A stretch of DNA of 64,000 nt from Zanthoxylum bungeanum (taxonomy: Eukaryota > Streptophyta > Magnoliopsida > Sapindales > Rutaceae), in contig SKCR01029108.1 of the NCBI GenBank assembly GCA_019454045.1, positions 47,179-111,178 of the forward strand, read 5' to 3'. Shown here piece by piece: positions 35,995 to 47,789 of this stretch. The stretch's first letter is position 1; the number at the start of each line of letters is the position of its first letter. A model generated the notes under the pieces. The model did not search any database and had not been told where the DNA came from. It saw only the letters and a program-made list of their open reading frames with translations. Made by a program: the position numbers and the translations under genes.

Positions 35995-36012
35995 TGGCGA
36001 CTCCACTAGGGA
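35995..36012 (+). promoter_or_regulatory. Primer binding site of element C-plus
   Basis: TGGCGACTCCACTAGGGA, three bases after the LTR; followed by ATCGGCCCCGAAATAATG as in the other family-C copies. Confidence 0.8.
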
Positions 36013-37142
36013 TAGAGAATCGGCCCCGAAATAATGTCTTGTGATATTATGATTTGTGCTTTAATTAACCGTGTCTACAGTGGGTAAAATGAGGGTTTGA
36101 TCAAAGGCACTTTTAAGGCCGGGTAATGGTTTGGTGTCTTCCTTCATTTACTACCTTTATATAAGGAAAAGTTGTGAAGGCACCTAGATAATCATGACCA
36201 TTGGCCTGTTGTGACCGACTAATCTGAAGGACTTGTTGCTTATCCCTGTCACCAAGCGATAAGAGCCTAAGAGGCTTGGGTATTAAGAGAGTTCGCTCCA
36301 CCCTCCCTCTGGGGAATCTGCAACAAGAAATCCATTTGACAGTTAGTCACATGCTATGACTTGTTGGCACATACTTTAGGGTATAAAAAATGTGTGCTCA
36401 CTTGGTCGCTCGAACCCTTGAGTGGGGAGACCTAGTTGTGGGCAATCCTTCGCCAGCGAGAGTCTTTGTCTATACTCCCACGAACCCATGCGTAGACCAG
36501 GGTTGTATGGCCTATAGCAACTATTTCCTTGTGCTTGTGGACCATCCTCATTTGGATGCAGTTGGACTTTTTTTCAGAAATGTGAACTTGTTGAGCCATT
36601 TAAACTGGGGCGAGTTCGTATCCTATGACAATTAGGCCCAAAGCTTCTGAAATGTTGGTGGGCCACTCCGTATAACTTATTACTTTATGCTTGAATTATC
36701 TTGTTATGTTTGTGTTTTGGACCATCGTTATTTGGATCCAGTTGGACCTTTTGTCAAGAGATGTGAACTTGTTGGGCAATTTAAACTGGGACGAGTTCGT
36801 GTCCTTTGACAGTTGGGCCAAAGGCTTCTAAAATGCCGATGGGCCATTTTATGTATAGGCCTTTTATCATTTGAAGTTATTTGGTTATGTTATCGCGAAG
36901 TGTAAACCTGTTGGGCCATTTCAACTGGGACAAGTTTGCACCGTGCAATAATATGATTGAACACTTTAAAATGACAATGGGCCAATTAGTACGAATTCTT
37001 TTATAAGCTTATTTATTCCATACATCACATACATGACATGCACTCATGCATACACGCATCATGCTAACCCCTTGTGTTCTAAAAAGCCATCATAGATACC
37101 CGTTGGGTTGGGGGAAGACTTGTCAGAAGACCATCAGCCAAC
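36013..37142 (+). other. Leader of element C-plus with internal repeats and a shared short open frame
   Basis: Mostly non-coding. A block around GGACGAGTTCG with GGGCCATTTAAACTGGG recurs near 36592, 36773 and 36910. A reading frame at 36390-36635 (RTLEWGDLVVGNPSPARVFV) is also open in C-b (minus, 54221-54475) and, over the stretch I checked, in C-a (minus, about 25850-25960). Ogre elements are known to carry an extra frame upstream of gag, so this could be a remnant. The changes between C-plus and C-a do not favour synonymous sites, so I do not call a gene. Confidence 0.5.
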
Positions 37143-37526
37143 ATGAGTGAGTCAGCCAACGAGGGATCCCGCCTGGATCAATTGGAGACCAAAGTAATAG
37201 GAATTATTGAGATATTGCAAGTTCTGACTAATGTTGTGGCCAGTTTGACCGTACTCTGTATAGCCGATAACAGAGAGATGTACAATCAAAATGGAAAGAC
37301 CTTCGGGGAACCTTTGGAGACCAAACTCCCTCCTTCTGAGATCGTCCCTATCAGGGATAGGTAATTCTCCAATTTAGGTAGACCTTTGTCAAAGGTGTTT
37401 GAAGAGCAGAAAAGACAGGATAGCCATTCAGCAATGGGAAACGGGACAGTGAGACTGTCAGATTTAGAGGAGAATGAGTTCACTGAGCCGATCGACGTGG
37501 ACAGATTGAAACAGTACTTTACTTGA
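37143..37526 (+). pseudogene. gag start apparently joined to pol end, element C-plus
   Basis: From the ATG at 37143 the frame reads MSESANEGSRLDQLETKV and runs 73 codons to a stop at 37364; this matches the gag start of C-b and C-a. A second frame up to the stop at 37524-37526 contains GTVRLSDLEENEFTEPIDVD then RLKQYFT. It resembles the extreme C-terminus of plant Ty3 integrase, which typically ends in a segment of this kind. If so, all of capsid, protease, RT, RNase H and most of integrase were removed by one internal deletion. The gag match is firm; the integrase-end assignment is inference. Confidence 0.6.
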
Positions 37527-38729
37527 GGAAGAAAAGACCGAGCAGTCACCAAGGGAATTGGCGGAAGACCTAACCCGACGGGATAAGAAACACATGCATG
37601 CATGTATACACGTAACCCATTTTGCATTCCTCTTGTGTTTGTTTTGTTTTATGTTCACAGGTTTTGAAGAAGAAAAGAGAAAGCGGCAAAGACAAGCCAT
37701 TCAGAAACAGTGAAAGCACAGTATCAGATTCGGGTAATAATCCTAGGGCTGAGGCCCATATTGGTGACAGAGGCGGGTAGTAATCTGAGGGTTGAGGCCC
37801 ACATTGGTGCTAGTTTTGAGGAGGAGTCCCAGGGCTGAGGCCCATATGAGTTTGAGTTTCAGGAATGGATCTCAAGGGGTGAAGCCCACATTATCAGAAG
37901 ATGACGGAAGAATTCTATGGAATGAGTGAAAAAAAAAAGGAAGAGAGAAAAAATGAGAGAGAGAAATCTTTGATAGTTAGACATATGTCCTGTGATGACA
38001 TTGTTTGCTGTAGGGAGAAGCTTTAGAAACGATAAGTGTGAGACGTGCTCTCGTCCAGTATTCTGAATGGATTGATCTCAGCTGGACTCGCGAGCACTTG
38101 ATTACGAGATCTCAACAGTGGAAACCTGAGTGGTTGGCAAGATGACTAGCCGAAGGGATGATGGATCGGTGAATGACCGTTTGCCTGGATGTCCACCCTA
38201 GTTTACTTACGCTACGATATATGATATGGTTGGGAACAAAGAAAGTCTCTGAAAAGAAAGAAAAAGAGACCGCCTATAACCGATAAGCGTGAAGCTACCC
38301 ATGGGCGAGTATTAGGACCACCATGAGGAGAAATGCTACCTTAAAGGGTAGGTGTGTCAAAAAAAATGAAAAAAATGAAAAGAAAGAGATAAGAAAAGAG
38401 AATAAGACCATATCATGTTGAGTATGACAAAGTAATCACAGAGTGTGATCAAGACATCCAGTTTGGTTAGACCCACCGATCCGATTCTCCAAAATGAAAT
38501 CATCGAGTTAGTTCAATTAAGGAATAAACTGCGAAAGAGCCCCGGCACACACACTAGGAGTCTAGTTCAGATCACCTATTCAGAGGATCGGAGTTGAGTG
38601 TATCAAGTACTTTGAAGGTTCTCAGGTTTCGATGCTAAAGCATTCGTTGAGGACGAAAATATGTCTAGCTATCAGGATTATCTCATGAGAGGCAATTTAA
38701 TATGTTGAAATGACACATTAGCATCAGCA
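37527..38729 (+). other. Non-coding stretch of C-plus with the first copies of a GGCTGAGGCCCA repeat
   Basis: No gene seen. GAGGCCCA-type units appear at about 37745-37900 and belong to the minisatellite that follows. Purine-rich stretches such as AAAAAAAAAGGAAGAG occur near 37930 and 38360. Confidence 0.6.
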
Positions 38730-39225
38730 TCAGTCTTGCCGGGTATGGCACTCTTGGGGCGAACCCACATTATCATTATTAGTCTGGTCGAGAATGGCAC
38801 TCTGGGGACGAGGCCCCTTTCAGTATCAGTTTGGGGCGAGACCCACATCAGTATCAGCATGGGGGCGAGGCCATATCAGTATCAGTATGGGGCTAGTCCC
38901 ATATCAGTATCAGCTTTGGGGGCGAGGCCCATATCGGTAACAGTTCGGGGGCGAGGCCCATATCCTTATCAGAATCAGTCTTACTTGGTATGGCACTCTG
39001 AGGGCGAGACTCGCATCACATCAGTATCAGTCTGGGGGCGAGACCCACATCAGTATCAGTATGCGGGTGAGGCCCACATCAGTATCAGTCTGCGGGCGAG
39101 GCCCACATCTGTATCAGTCTGCGGGCGAGGCCCATATTAGTACCGGTTTGGGGTAAGGCCCACATCTACATCAGTATCAGTTTTCGGGGATGAGTCACAG
39201 GGTCGAGGCCCACATCAGCATCAGT
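38730..39225 (+). repeat. 28-33-bp GC-rich minisatellite of family C (about 13 units), interrupted by hAT
   Basis: Degenerate units of the form GGGCGAGGCCCACATCAGTA followed by TCAGT. The array stops at about 39227, where hAT-like sequence starts, and a related GGGTCGAGGCCC series continues at 41995-42110, consistent with insertion inside the repeat. The 134-codon frame at 38736-39140 is a translation of this repeat. Confidence 0.85.
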
Positions 39226-39227
39226 TT

Positions 39228-41980
39228 CAGGTAGACCCGGCCGGCGGTTCGGTTCCGGTTCGGAACCGAACCAAACCGGCCGATTTCTGGTTCCACAAGT
39301 GTAGAACCGGAACCGAACTGGTTAAATCCGGTCACCGAACCGAACCGGAACCGAACGGTTCGATTCCTGTTCGGTTCGATTCAAAGATTTTTTTTTTTTT
39401 TGAAAATTAATAAAAATAAATGAAATGAATTTTATAAATAAAAAAAATTATTACATTGAAGAGCTTGAGCTTAAATTTTTAAAAATTTAAGTTGTCTATG
39501 TATCCTCCAATGGTGAGAGGAATCAAAGCTCACGTAGTTCCATTACAAGTTTTAGTCTTTTAGACATATCCCATTTGTAAATTATAATTTTACAATTATC
39601 AATCATCATTATCAGTTGATCCTTCGGCTCCGGTTCCGCTTGCACTTGTTGCAGAAGCATTATCGAATAAATCTTCAAAATCATCGGGGGCATCTTCTTG
39701 TTGTCTCAGATCAGCTCGAGTCCAATCATCCACACAAGCTGTTGCTTTAGAGTGCTTGGATGTAATGAAGATCGCCTAGCTTCCAATATATTACCTCCCA
39801 AGCTGAAGGCTTGCTCAACCGCAACGGTGGAAATAGGTGCTGCCAAAATCTCTTTAGCAATAATAGATAAAACAGGATATATATTTTGATGCCGGTTCCA
39901 CCATTCAAGGATTTTAAAATTTTTACTACTGCATAAACTTTCATTAGAAAACTCAAAATTTGTAGATAAATAATTATCTAATTCAGGGTTATTAGTTGTT
40001 GTCGTATCCCTATATTTTTTATTTCGTTGTAATAACCAACGATCCCTGTGCTAAGTCTTGTTTGAATTACCGGTTCGCTACTACTAGATTGACCTAATGT
40101 TCCTAAGTTATATCTTACAATATAATCATTAAATAAAATAATTAAATCACTTCTTAATTTCGTCATTATGCTCGTAATATCAACATCATCTAATATTCCT
40201 AAATAACCATAGTAAGCTTGTAAACCACCATTCAAACCTTCTAATTTAAATCTAGGATAAAAAACAGCAGCAATAAGATAAAGTAAAGGAATTTCTCTAA
40301 AATAATTCAACCATTTTACCTTCATAGCAGTAATGGCTTCGAGCAAAACAATATCATTAGGGTCGTCACTGTCAACATGTTCATCGAGAGTGCCAACAAT
40401 ATTCAAACTCTCAAGAAGAAATAAATGTGTTGTAGGATAATAAACACCACTAAAAACTAAAGTAGCATCATTAAAAACTCTTAAAATATCTAAAAAATCA
40501 CAAATATCCCATTGACTAGGATAAAGTGTGATATTTTGAACATGTTGAGAAAAAAAACTACATAATGCATCTTTGTATTGAAATGCTTGACATAAAAGAA
40601 AATAAGTAGAATTCCAACGTGTTGGAACATCTCTTGAAAATTTAATCGGTTTAATACCATTTATTTTACAAAACTTGGTCAATTCTCTCCTAACTTGAGA
40701 ATATGACCAAATATAGTTAAGTGCCGTTTTAATTGGATCAAGGAAAGGTGATAATAATTTTAGTCCGTCTTGCACACATATGTTAAGGACATGACATGTA
40801 CAACGAATATGAAAAAATCGACCCCCTAAATTTGGTTCACATAAGGATTTTAAATCATGAATGGATACAGTATTTACAGATGCATTATCAAATCCAATTG
40901 TTAAAATTTTTTCTACTAAACCATATTCATCAAAAATTACCTTCATCATTTTATAAATATTATGTGCACTATGTGGGTAATCAAAAACTCTAAATGCAAT
41001 AAGTCTTTTTTGCATGGTAAATGATGCATCAATCCAATGACAAGTCACACCCATGTATGAGTGTGTTTGCCAATGGTCACTCCAAATATCAGAACATATA
41101 GAAATACGACCTTTCATCTCTTTAAATATTTCATATAAAATAATTTTACCATCTTTATATAATTTGAAAATATGACGTTTTGTTGTGTTTCGAGTCATTC
41201 TACATGCAGCAGGGTTTAAAGCATTATGCACGTAATTAGTAAAATGGAGTTTTTCACCAAAGCTTAAAGAAAGATGTGTCATACATGTTAATTTCGCAAT
41301 TCTTCTCTATTTTTTGCATCAGAATATTTAAATAAATCTGCACTACTGGTACCTCTACTAGATGATGCGTACCTGGCCATTTGAGTCTGCGTCGTATCAA
41401 TGCCAAATTCAACCGGATGATGTTTTTTCATGTGCTTGATCATATTGCCGTATCCACAGAAAATTTATAGATAACCCCACAATAGTTGCAAATTGCTCGT
41501 TGTGAACCATCTTCTAGGCGTTCCAAAGTAAAATAAATTTTGAAAATATCCGAGGACCGAGCCTTAACTTCTCTTCTCCGTGATTGTGCACTGACACTAG
41601 GGCCGCTCTCTTGGGTTGGCATATTTGACATAATGTTCTCAGATGAGCTTGCCATTTTTCGTTTGAGAAATTAGAAAGAAAAATAAGAAAATGAATAATT
41701 GCGATGCGAATGATAACAAATTAACAACTAAATGAATTGAGATTGAGAATAAGAATATAAGATTATAAGAGAATTGTATTGAAGTAAGATTGAGAATAAG
41801 AGATTTATAGAAAATGAGAGAGTTGAGAATTTGGTGTGATGAAATTATGAAAAATGAATCCTATTTATAGAATTTTAGAATTTTTTTGATACCAAAAAAG
41901 CCCCTAAATATAACCGTTTTAGGGGTACATTAGAAATTTATATTTTATATAATAAATATAATTTTTTTTTATTTGGGCAG
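39228..41980 (-). mobile_element. hAT-superfamily DNA transposon, broken, nested in C-plus
   Basis: Contains a recognisable hAT transposase on the minus strand. The left end has dense GGTTCGG / CCGAACC motifs in both orientations (39240-39385), typical of hAT subterminal regions. I could not find matching inverted ends or an 8-bp target duplication. The right side (41656-41980) lacks the GGTTCGG cluster, so that end may be deleted. Boundaries are approximate and are set by where the family-C minisatellite stops and restarts. Confidence 0.75.
39599..41655 (-). pseudogene. hAT transposase, frameshifted
   Basis: Start at ATG 41655 (MASSSENIMSNMPTQ). A BED-type zinc finger follows: ICNYCGVIYKF, then after a frameshift GYGNMIKHMKKHHP, giving C-x2-C...H-x4/5-H. 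A second shift lies near 41300. The long central segment (39978-41282, 434 codons) carries the RNase-H-like core: CSDIWSDHWQTHSYMGVTCHW, FDNASVNT and RDVPTRWNSTYFLL, typical of plant RICESLEEPER-like proteins. After another shift near 40020 comes the dimerisation domain, NPELDNYL, then ILEWWNRHQNIYPVLSIIAK and ISTVAVEQAFSLGGNILEAR, a further shift, and an acidic tail (VDDWTRADLRQQEDAPDDF) to the stop at 39599. At least four frameshifts, so not functional. Confidence 0.92.
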
Positions 41981-42228
41981 GGAGCCGTTTTTGGGATGCG
42001 TCCCAGGGTCGAGGCCCATTTTTTCAGCAGTATTGGGATGCGTCCCAGGGTCGAGGCCCCCGTTGTCGGTTGCAGTTATTGGGATGCGTCCTAGGATCGA
42101 GGTCCACTGCATCATCAGCTCAGCGGAGCAGCAGGCAAGTCAGGTGGCAGCTGGCGAGCCAAGTAAGTAAAAATGCATTGCATAACTTTGATAGGATTGC
42201 TCTTATCACACACTGTACAAGTCCCATC
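41981..42228 (+). repeat. Remaining GGGTCGAGGCCC repeat and 3' interior of C-plus
   Basis: Three units of GGGATGCGTCCCAGGGTCGA type at about 41995, 42036 and 42080, continuing the family-C minisatellite on the far side of the hAT element. No gene. Confidence 0.7.
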
Positions 42229-42242
42229 AAAGTGGGGGCGAC
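42229..42242 (+). promoter_or_regulatory. Polypurine tract of C-plus
   Basis: AAAGTGGGGGCGAC directly before the LTR start TGTAGGCACTG at 42243. Confidence 0.85.
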
Positions 42243-45200
42243 TGTAGGCACTGCATTTTTGCATGTAAGTCCCTATGATGAGTCTCATTTAGAGGCACTA
42301 CCTTTTAAGTCGCGGAAGTCGCGGGAAAAGGACGTCGGAAGGGAAAAGTCAGAAATTGGTATTTTGTTGGATTTTAGTTCGCTTGTTTCGCTTCGGGTTT
42401 GCTTGTTGGACCTTTGTTTTAAAACACACCCTTAGCCCAAACCCCATAAGATACACACCAAGCCCATCTCACCCAAGCCCAATCTAAGAAATAATTAAAA
42501 CATGTCACAAATTAAAATTAAAACCAATTAAATTGAAATTAGATTAAATTAAAATCTAATTAATTTAAATTCCTAATTAAATTAAAATCTAATTAAATTA
42601 AATTCCTAATTAAATTAAATTCCTTCATAAATTTAATTAATTCACTCACCAATTTAAAGAAATTCCCCACCTAAATTACATAATTTCTTTCCTTAAATAA
42701 TTAAATAAAATCCCTCCCTTATTATTTGATTTCTTTCCTTTCAAATAAATCCATGCAAACCCTAATCCCTCTACCCTCTCACTATAAAAATAGCACAAAA
42801 CCAACCCTATTGCTCTCCTCTCTCACAGCCAAAAAAAAGAAAAAAAATACGAAAGAATAAACCATAATCGGCCTCTCTCTCTCTCGCTCATTTTTCTCCC
42901 TCATTCACCAAACTCACGAACAAATAAACAAACCTAGTTGCCTCCAAACACTCATCAATCTTCAACAAAAAAGACCACATTCACGGCAAAGACAAAAACA
43001 TTAAAACCTAAACTCCTTCACGCACCCAGCCTTTTCCCTTAAACTAACACCCTCACACCTCTCACTCTGAGCCGAAACCCTAATCTTCATCTTCCTCACA
43101 TCCCTCATCCCTCACGCGTAAGCTCCCTAACCAGACCCAAGCGACACAACCAATAAACCTCTTCATCAGCCCCCAGCCGTGAGCAATAAAACATATTTTC
43201 CCTAGGACTGAGACAAACACAAGAGGCCAACAGCCACTCAGCCCGCTGACCTTCACCATGCGTACGTAACAACCTCAGAAACAGATCACGTCCATGCACC
43301 CTCCACTCACGATAAAGCCACACTCAACCACGGCCTCACAGCCTCTCGCCACTCGACAAACACACCTAAGCAACAAACAATAACCCCTAAGCCAAGTCGC
43401 AGACCACGCCTTTCACAAATAAAGCCCACTGACCTTCACGCCATTCATCAGCCCACGTAGCCACTCTAGCACTTCACGCCAATAAAATCCTCAAAACACT
43501 CAGCAACCTTGACGCTTCTGTCATCCAACACGTCCCCACCAGCCCTTAAGTGCACCTGCCCCACTAGCCGAATAACAACTCACAGCACACACACGCTCAC
43601 CTTGCCCCTTCACGCAAATTGTCCACGCCCCCCTAGCAGCCAAACTACCGAAACACATAAGCCACCTAGCCCCTGACCAGCCCTCTAAAACCAGCCCCAT
43701 CTATTCACGTCAAAAACTGCCCAGCCCACTGACCTGATCATCACTCCACACTGCCCTTCACCCACGCATACACCAGACATAAAACCTAAATTAACCCGAA
43801 TTAACCCAGAAACTGCCCAGTAAAATAGTCCAGAAACCGCCCAAAACAGCCCCCGAAACACCCAAAACAGTAGCCTTAACACACCTGAAACAGTGACCAG
43901 AAAATACAGAGAAAGCAGCAAAAAAATAGAGTGAAAACATCGACTAAAACAGCATAACAGCGAGCTAAGTCATTAATCCAGTGAACCGGAAGAGTTGCGG
44001 AGTGATAGCCCTTCCGACGGCCGGGAAACGCGAGTCCGAAAGTCGACATAAAAGGTTAGACCTGATGGTACTTTTCCTATTATTTCCATCTATCTTTTTT
44101 AATTGTTTTATTCATTTTTATCACATGTGAGTCGTTTATTGATGCATGATTGTGGCCCTTGAATAAATGGAAGATATATGTATTGTGGAATGATGCATGT
44201 TGTGGCCCTTGGATAAAATGAAAAATGTGTCACCTCTCGTAGTATATAGGATGGAAACCCGGACATAAATTTCATAGCCGATTCCGAATGGACGGTAGTA
44301 TGATCTGTACTCGGGATACAACTCCACGTACCATTTGAATAAACGGCGCATATTTTGTTTTATTATGTTTTGATTTGTTTATTATTCGCTGCTTGATTTC
44401 CGCATGTTATTTATTTATGTAATGATGAGATAAAGCGCATGGGCTTAGTAAGTGGGATTAATGGTCCTCTAAGTCAGGGGGTTAAAATCCTTTACCACGA
44501 TGCTTTGCCGCGCCGGATGATGTATATTCGGTTGAATGTGAGATGTGTGTTGGTTTCTAATTAGGTCCCAAGATCCATCAAATCAAGCATAAAATTCGCA
44601 TGAATACACAAATGAGTAAGGCGGAATACATACTCACATTGAACAGTTTGATGCTACGAAGAACAAGCCACTTCTTCCTCCTTGTTGAAGCTCGACAGTG
44701 ACCTTCTTTTACTGCAGTGGTGCTCGGTTTTGGGCTGTGAAAGTCCTCCAAGATTCGGCCATGGGAGATACCATGGAAGCTCCAAGCTTCACGCTCCAAA
44801 ATGGATTCCAAGCTCATGTGTTAGTTTCCCTATCACCATAGTATAAACCCATGTGTGTGCTAGCACTTCTTCTTCTTCTTTATTTTCGGTCAAACCAGAA
44901 ATTGGAAGAGGAAGAAGATGAAAAACGGCTCAAAGCCGAGAGAGAAAAGAGAGGGAAGAAGGGTTTCCTGGAAACCGTATGAGAGGAGAGAGAATGAGTG
45001 AAAAATAAAAAATTGTATTTGGTTTATATATTTTCCAAAAATAAATTAAATCATATACCACTTTTTAATTTTCAAAAAGGAAAAAGTCAAAAAACAAAAA
45101 GCATTTAAAGCTTTCCAACTACCACATCAATCACTCAAATCAATCAATCAAATTATCACATCACTCAAAGTGACATGTGATTTGACGCTTTATGTGACTA

Positions 45201-46739
45201 GTGATTTGACGCTTGATTTGACTTGCGTGCCACACTCAAATTCGAAATGCGAATGCTCTCGCAAATAATCCCGGGCTCGGGTTCGCTAATTTCAAATTAA
45301 CGAATTTTTCGTTGCGTCGTAATTAAACGATTACGCCTAGCGAAATCATTATTCATATCGCTAACGAATTAAGAGAATACAAATAGTATAGAGGTGATAA
45401 GGGTGGACACGCAGGTCCAATTAATAAATCAAATTTATTACAATTTCCAAAATTTTCCCACCCGACTAATATCCGTCCGATATACATTATTCATGCATCG
45501 CAACCATGTATTCACACAAGCATGTTATCAATCAATCTAATCCAATTAATTAATCTGATAATTAGTGATCATCCAATGTTCAAACAACGATTTGATTTTT
45601 GCTCGAGTCAAACTCGTTTTGCGAATAAGTACTCAAAGTACGAATTCTTGAATTAAATTAAACTACAAAATTAAATCCAATTCAATTTGTATTTAATACT
45701 AATTCACTATTTAATTCAAAATTAAATATCACACTTTATTAACGAACTTTTACGACTTAAATTCTAAATTCAATCGTAACGGGTCTCAAAGCCCGATTAA
45801 CGTCCAACGTTTATTTAATTAAAGTCCAATGGGCTTCTAATTAATTTCTTTAAGGCGTGGACTTTTGGTCAACTCGGGTCAAACCGAATAACCAAAATCC
45901 AATTCGGGATTTACCCCATAAGCCCAGAAATTAATTTTGGCCCATTAGGCCCAATTAAATAATTAAGGTCCATTAAGTCATAATTGGACTTTATGGATGC
46001 GGTTTTGGGCCCAATTGGATCCAACCAAATTGGCCTAAACCTAACTTGGTAAAACCAAGCCCAAAAGCCCAATTACAACCTTTAAGGCCCAATTTCCAAA
46101 AACAAGCCCAATTAATTAACTTATAAAATTCCAAATTCCATAATTAATTAACATAAGTGTAATACACAATTAACCACCCAATTAATATTTCTAAAACATC
46201 AATTAGCATAATTAATCATGCATTTTAACAACAAATAGTGTCCAACACAAATTTATCAAAATCAAACCCAATTTACATGCTTAAAGTCTCGGCAATTAGG
46301 GGTTTTTCCAATCCAATTCGGTTTCAATCGAATTGAATCCACAATCATCATTTCCCAAATCAATTCAACTCATCCAATGAATTAAAATCAAAACCACAAT
46401 GAATTTCAAATACACATAGTTTTCGGCCAAGCCATCTTTTAAAGGGAAAATTGTTCCAAATCAAAGTTCAATCCAATTGAACTTCAAAACAACATTACCC
46501 ACTTGTTTTAAGTCATCCAATGATCAAACAAACAAAAATTACCAAGACAAAAGGGTTTATCATTTTCGGCCATGCCCAAAAATTTAGGGAAAAATGGATC
46601 CAATCCAATTTCATGAAATTGATCATGCACAACTTCAAATAATCAACATACAAGCATACTTAATCAATCAATTTAACCAAATCATGCTTCAATTTATTTT
46701 ACCCAATTTTAAATCCTAACTTTTTCATGCTTGATCAAA

Positions 46740-46751
46740 GCTCTGATACCA
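46740..46751 (-). promoter_or_regulatory. Primer binding site of the minus-strand family-A element
   Basis: Sense TGGTATCAGAGC, the canonical copia site for initiator tRNA-Met, one base from the LTR. Confidence 0.93.
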
Positions 46752-47571
46752 TTGTTGGTTTCTAATTAGGTCCCAAGATCCATCAAATCAAGCATAAAAT
46801 TCGCATGAATACACAAAGGAGTAAGTCGGAATACATACTCACATTGAACGGTTTGATGCTACGAAGAACAAGCCACTTCTTCCTCCTTGTTGAAGCTCGG
46901 CAGTGACCTTCCTGTACTGCAGTGGTGCTCGGTTTTGGGCTGTGAAAGTCCTCCAAGATTCGGCCATGGGAGACAGCATGGAAGCTCCAAGCTTCAAGCT
47001 CCAAAATGGATTCCAAGCTCATGTGTTAGTTTCCCTATCACCATAGTATAAACCCATGTGTGTGCTAGCACTCATTCTTCTTCTTTATTTTCGATCAAAC
47101 CAAAAATTGGAAGAGGAAGAAGATGAAAAACGGCTCAAAGCCGAGAGAGAAAAGAGAGGGAAGAAGGGTTTCCTGGAAACCGTATGAGAGGAGAGAGAAT
47201 TAGTGAAAAATAAAAAATTGTATTTGGTTTATATATTTTCCAAAAATAAATTAAACCATATACCACTTTTTAATTTTCAAAAAGGCAAAAGTCAAAAAGC
47301 AAAAAAGCATTTAAAGCTTTTCAACTACAACATCAATCACTCAAATCAATCAATCAAATTGTCACATCACTCAAAGTGACATGTGATTTGACGCTTGATG
47401 TGACTAGCGATTTGACGCTTGATTTGACTTGCGTGCCGCACTCGAATTCGAAATGCGAATGTGCTCGCAAATAATCCCAGGCTCGGGTTCGCTAATTCCA
47501 AATTAACGAATTTTCCGTTGCGTCGTAATTAAACGATTACGCCTAGCGAAATCACTATTCACGTCGCTAAC

Positions 47572-47789
47572 GAATTAATTCTAAATTAATTCATTCGCCC
47601 GAATTAAAATCTAATTTTAATTTCGCGTTAAAATCCAATTTCTCATAATATATCGAATATATTATTTTATCGATTAATTCCAAATTAATCATTCTCTCTC
47701 TTTAATTAATATTTTATCCCAGATAAAATATCTCCGTAATTAATCCCAGATTAATTTTCTCTCTCATCTAATTAATCCCAGATTAATTA
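47572..47789 (-). repeat. Hairpin train in the 5' LTR of the minus-strand family-A element
   Basis: Seven inverted repeats with 3-base centres in 218 bp: GAATTAATT around CTA (47572-47592), GAATTAAAAT around CTA (47601-47623, one end mismatch), TAATATAT around CGA (47646-47664), GATTAATT around CCA (47672-47690), ATATTTTATC around CCA (47709-47731), AATTAATC around CCA (47738-47756) and TAATTAATC around CCA (47769-47789). In sense the centres are TAG, TAG, TCG, TGG, TGG, TGG, TGG. Confidence 0.95.

Noticed and set aside
38736..39140. 134-codon frame with a repeating RPYQYQYG / PISVS pattern
   Set aside because: A translation of the GGGCGAGGCCCACATCAGTA minisatellite; no start context or family similarity.
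39747..39956. 69-codon minus-strand frame near the hAT transposase
   Set aside because: A shadow frame; the true hAT dimerisation domain runs in another frame over the same bases.
41960..41990. GGGCAGGGAGCC as the right inverted end of the hAT element
   Set aside because: It does not pair with any sequence near 39220-39240 and has no 8-bp direct repeat partner.
46783..47022. 79-codon minus-strand frame also found at 44578-44817 (MSLESILE)
   Set aside because: Again both copies are LTRs of one element, and other family-A LTRs (for example the solo LTR) do not keep the frame.
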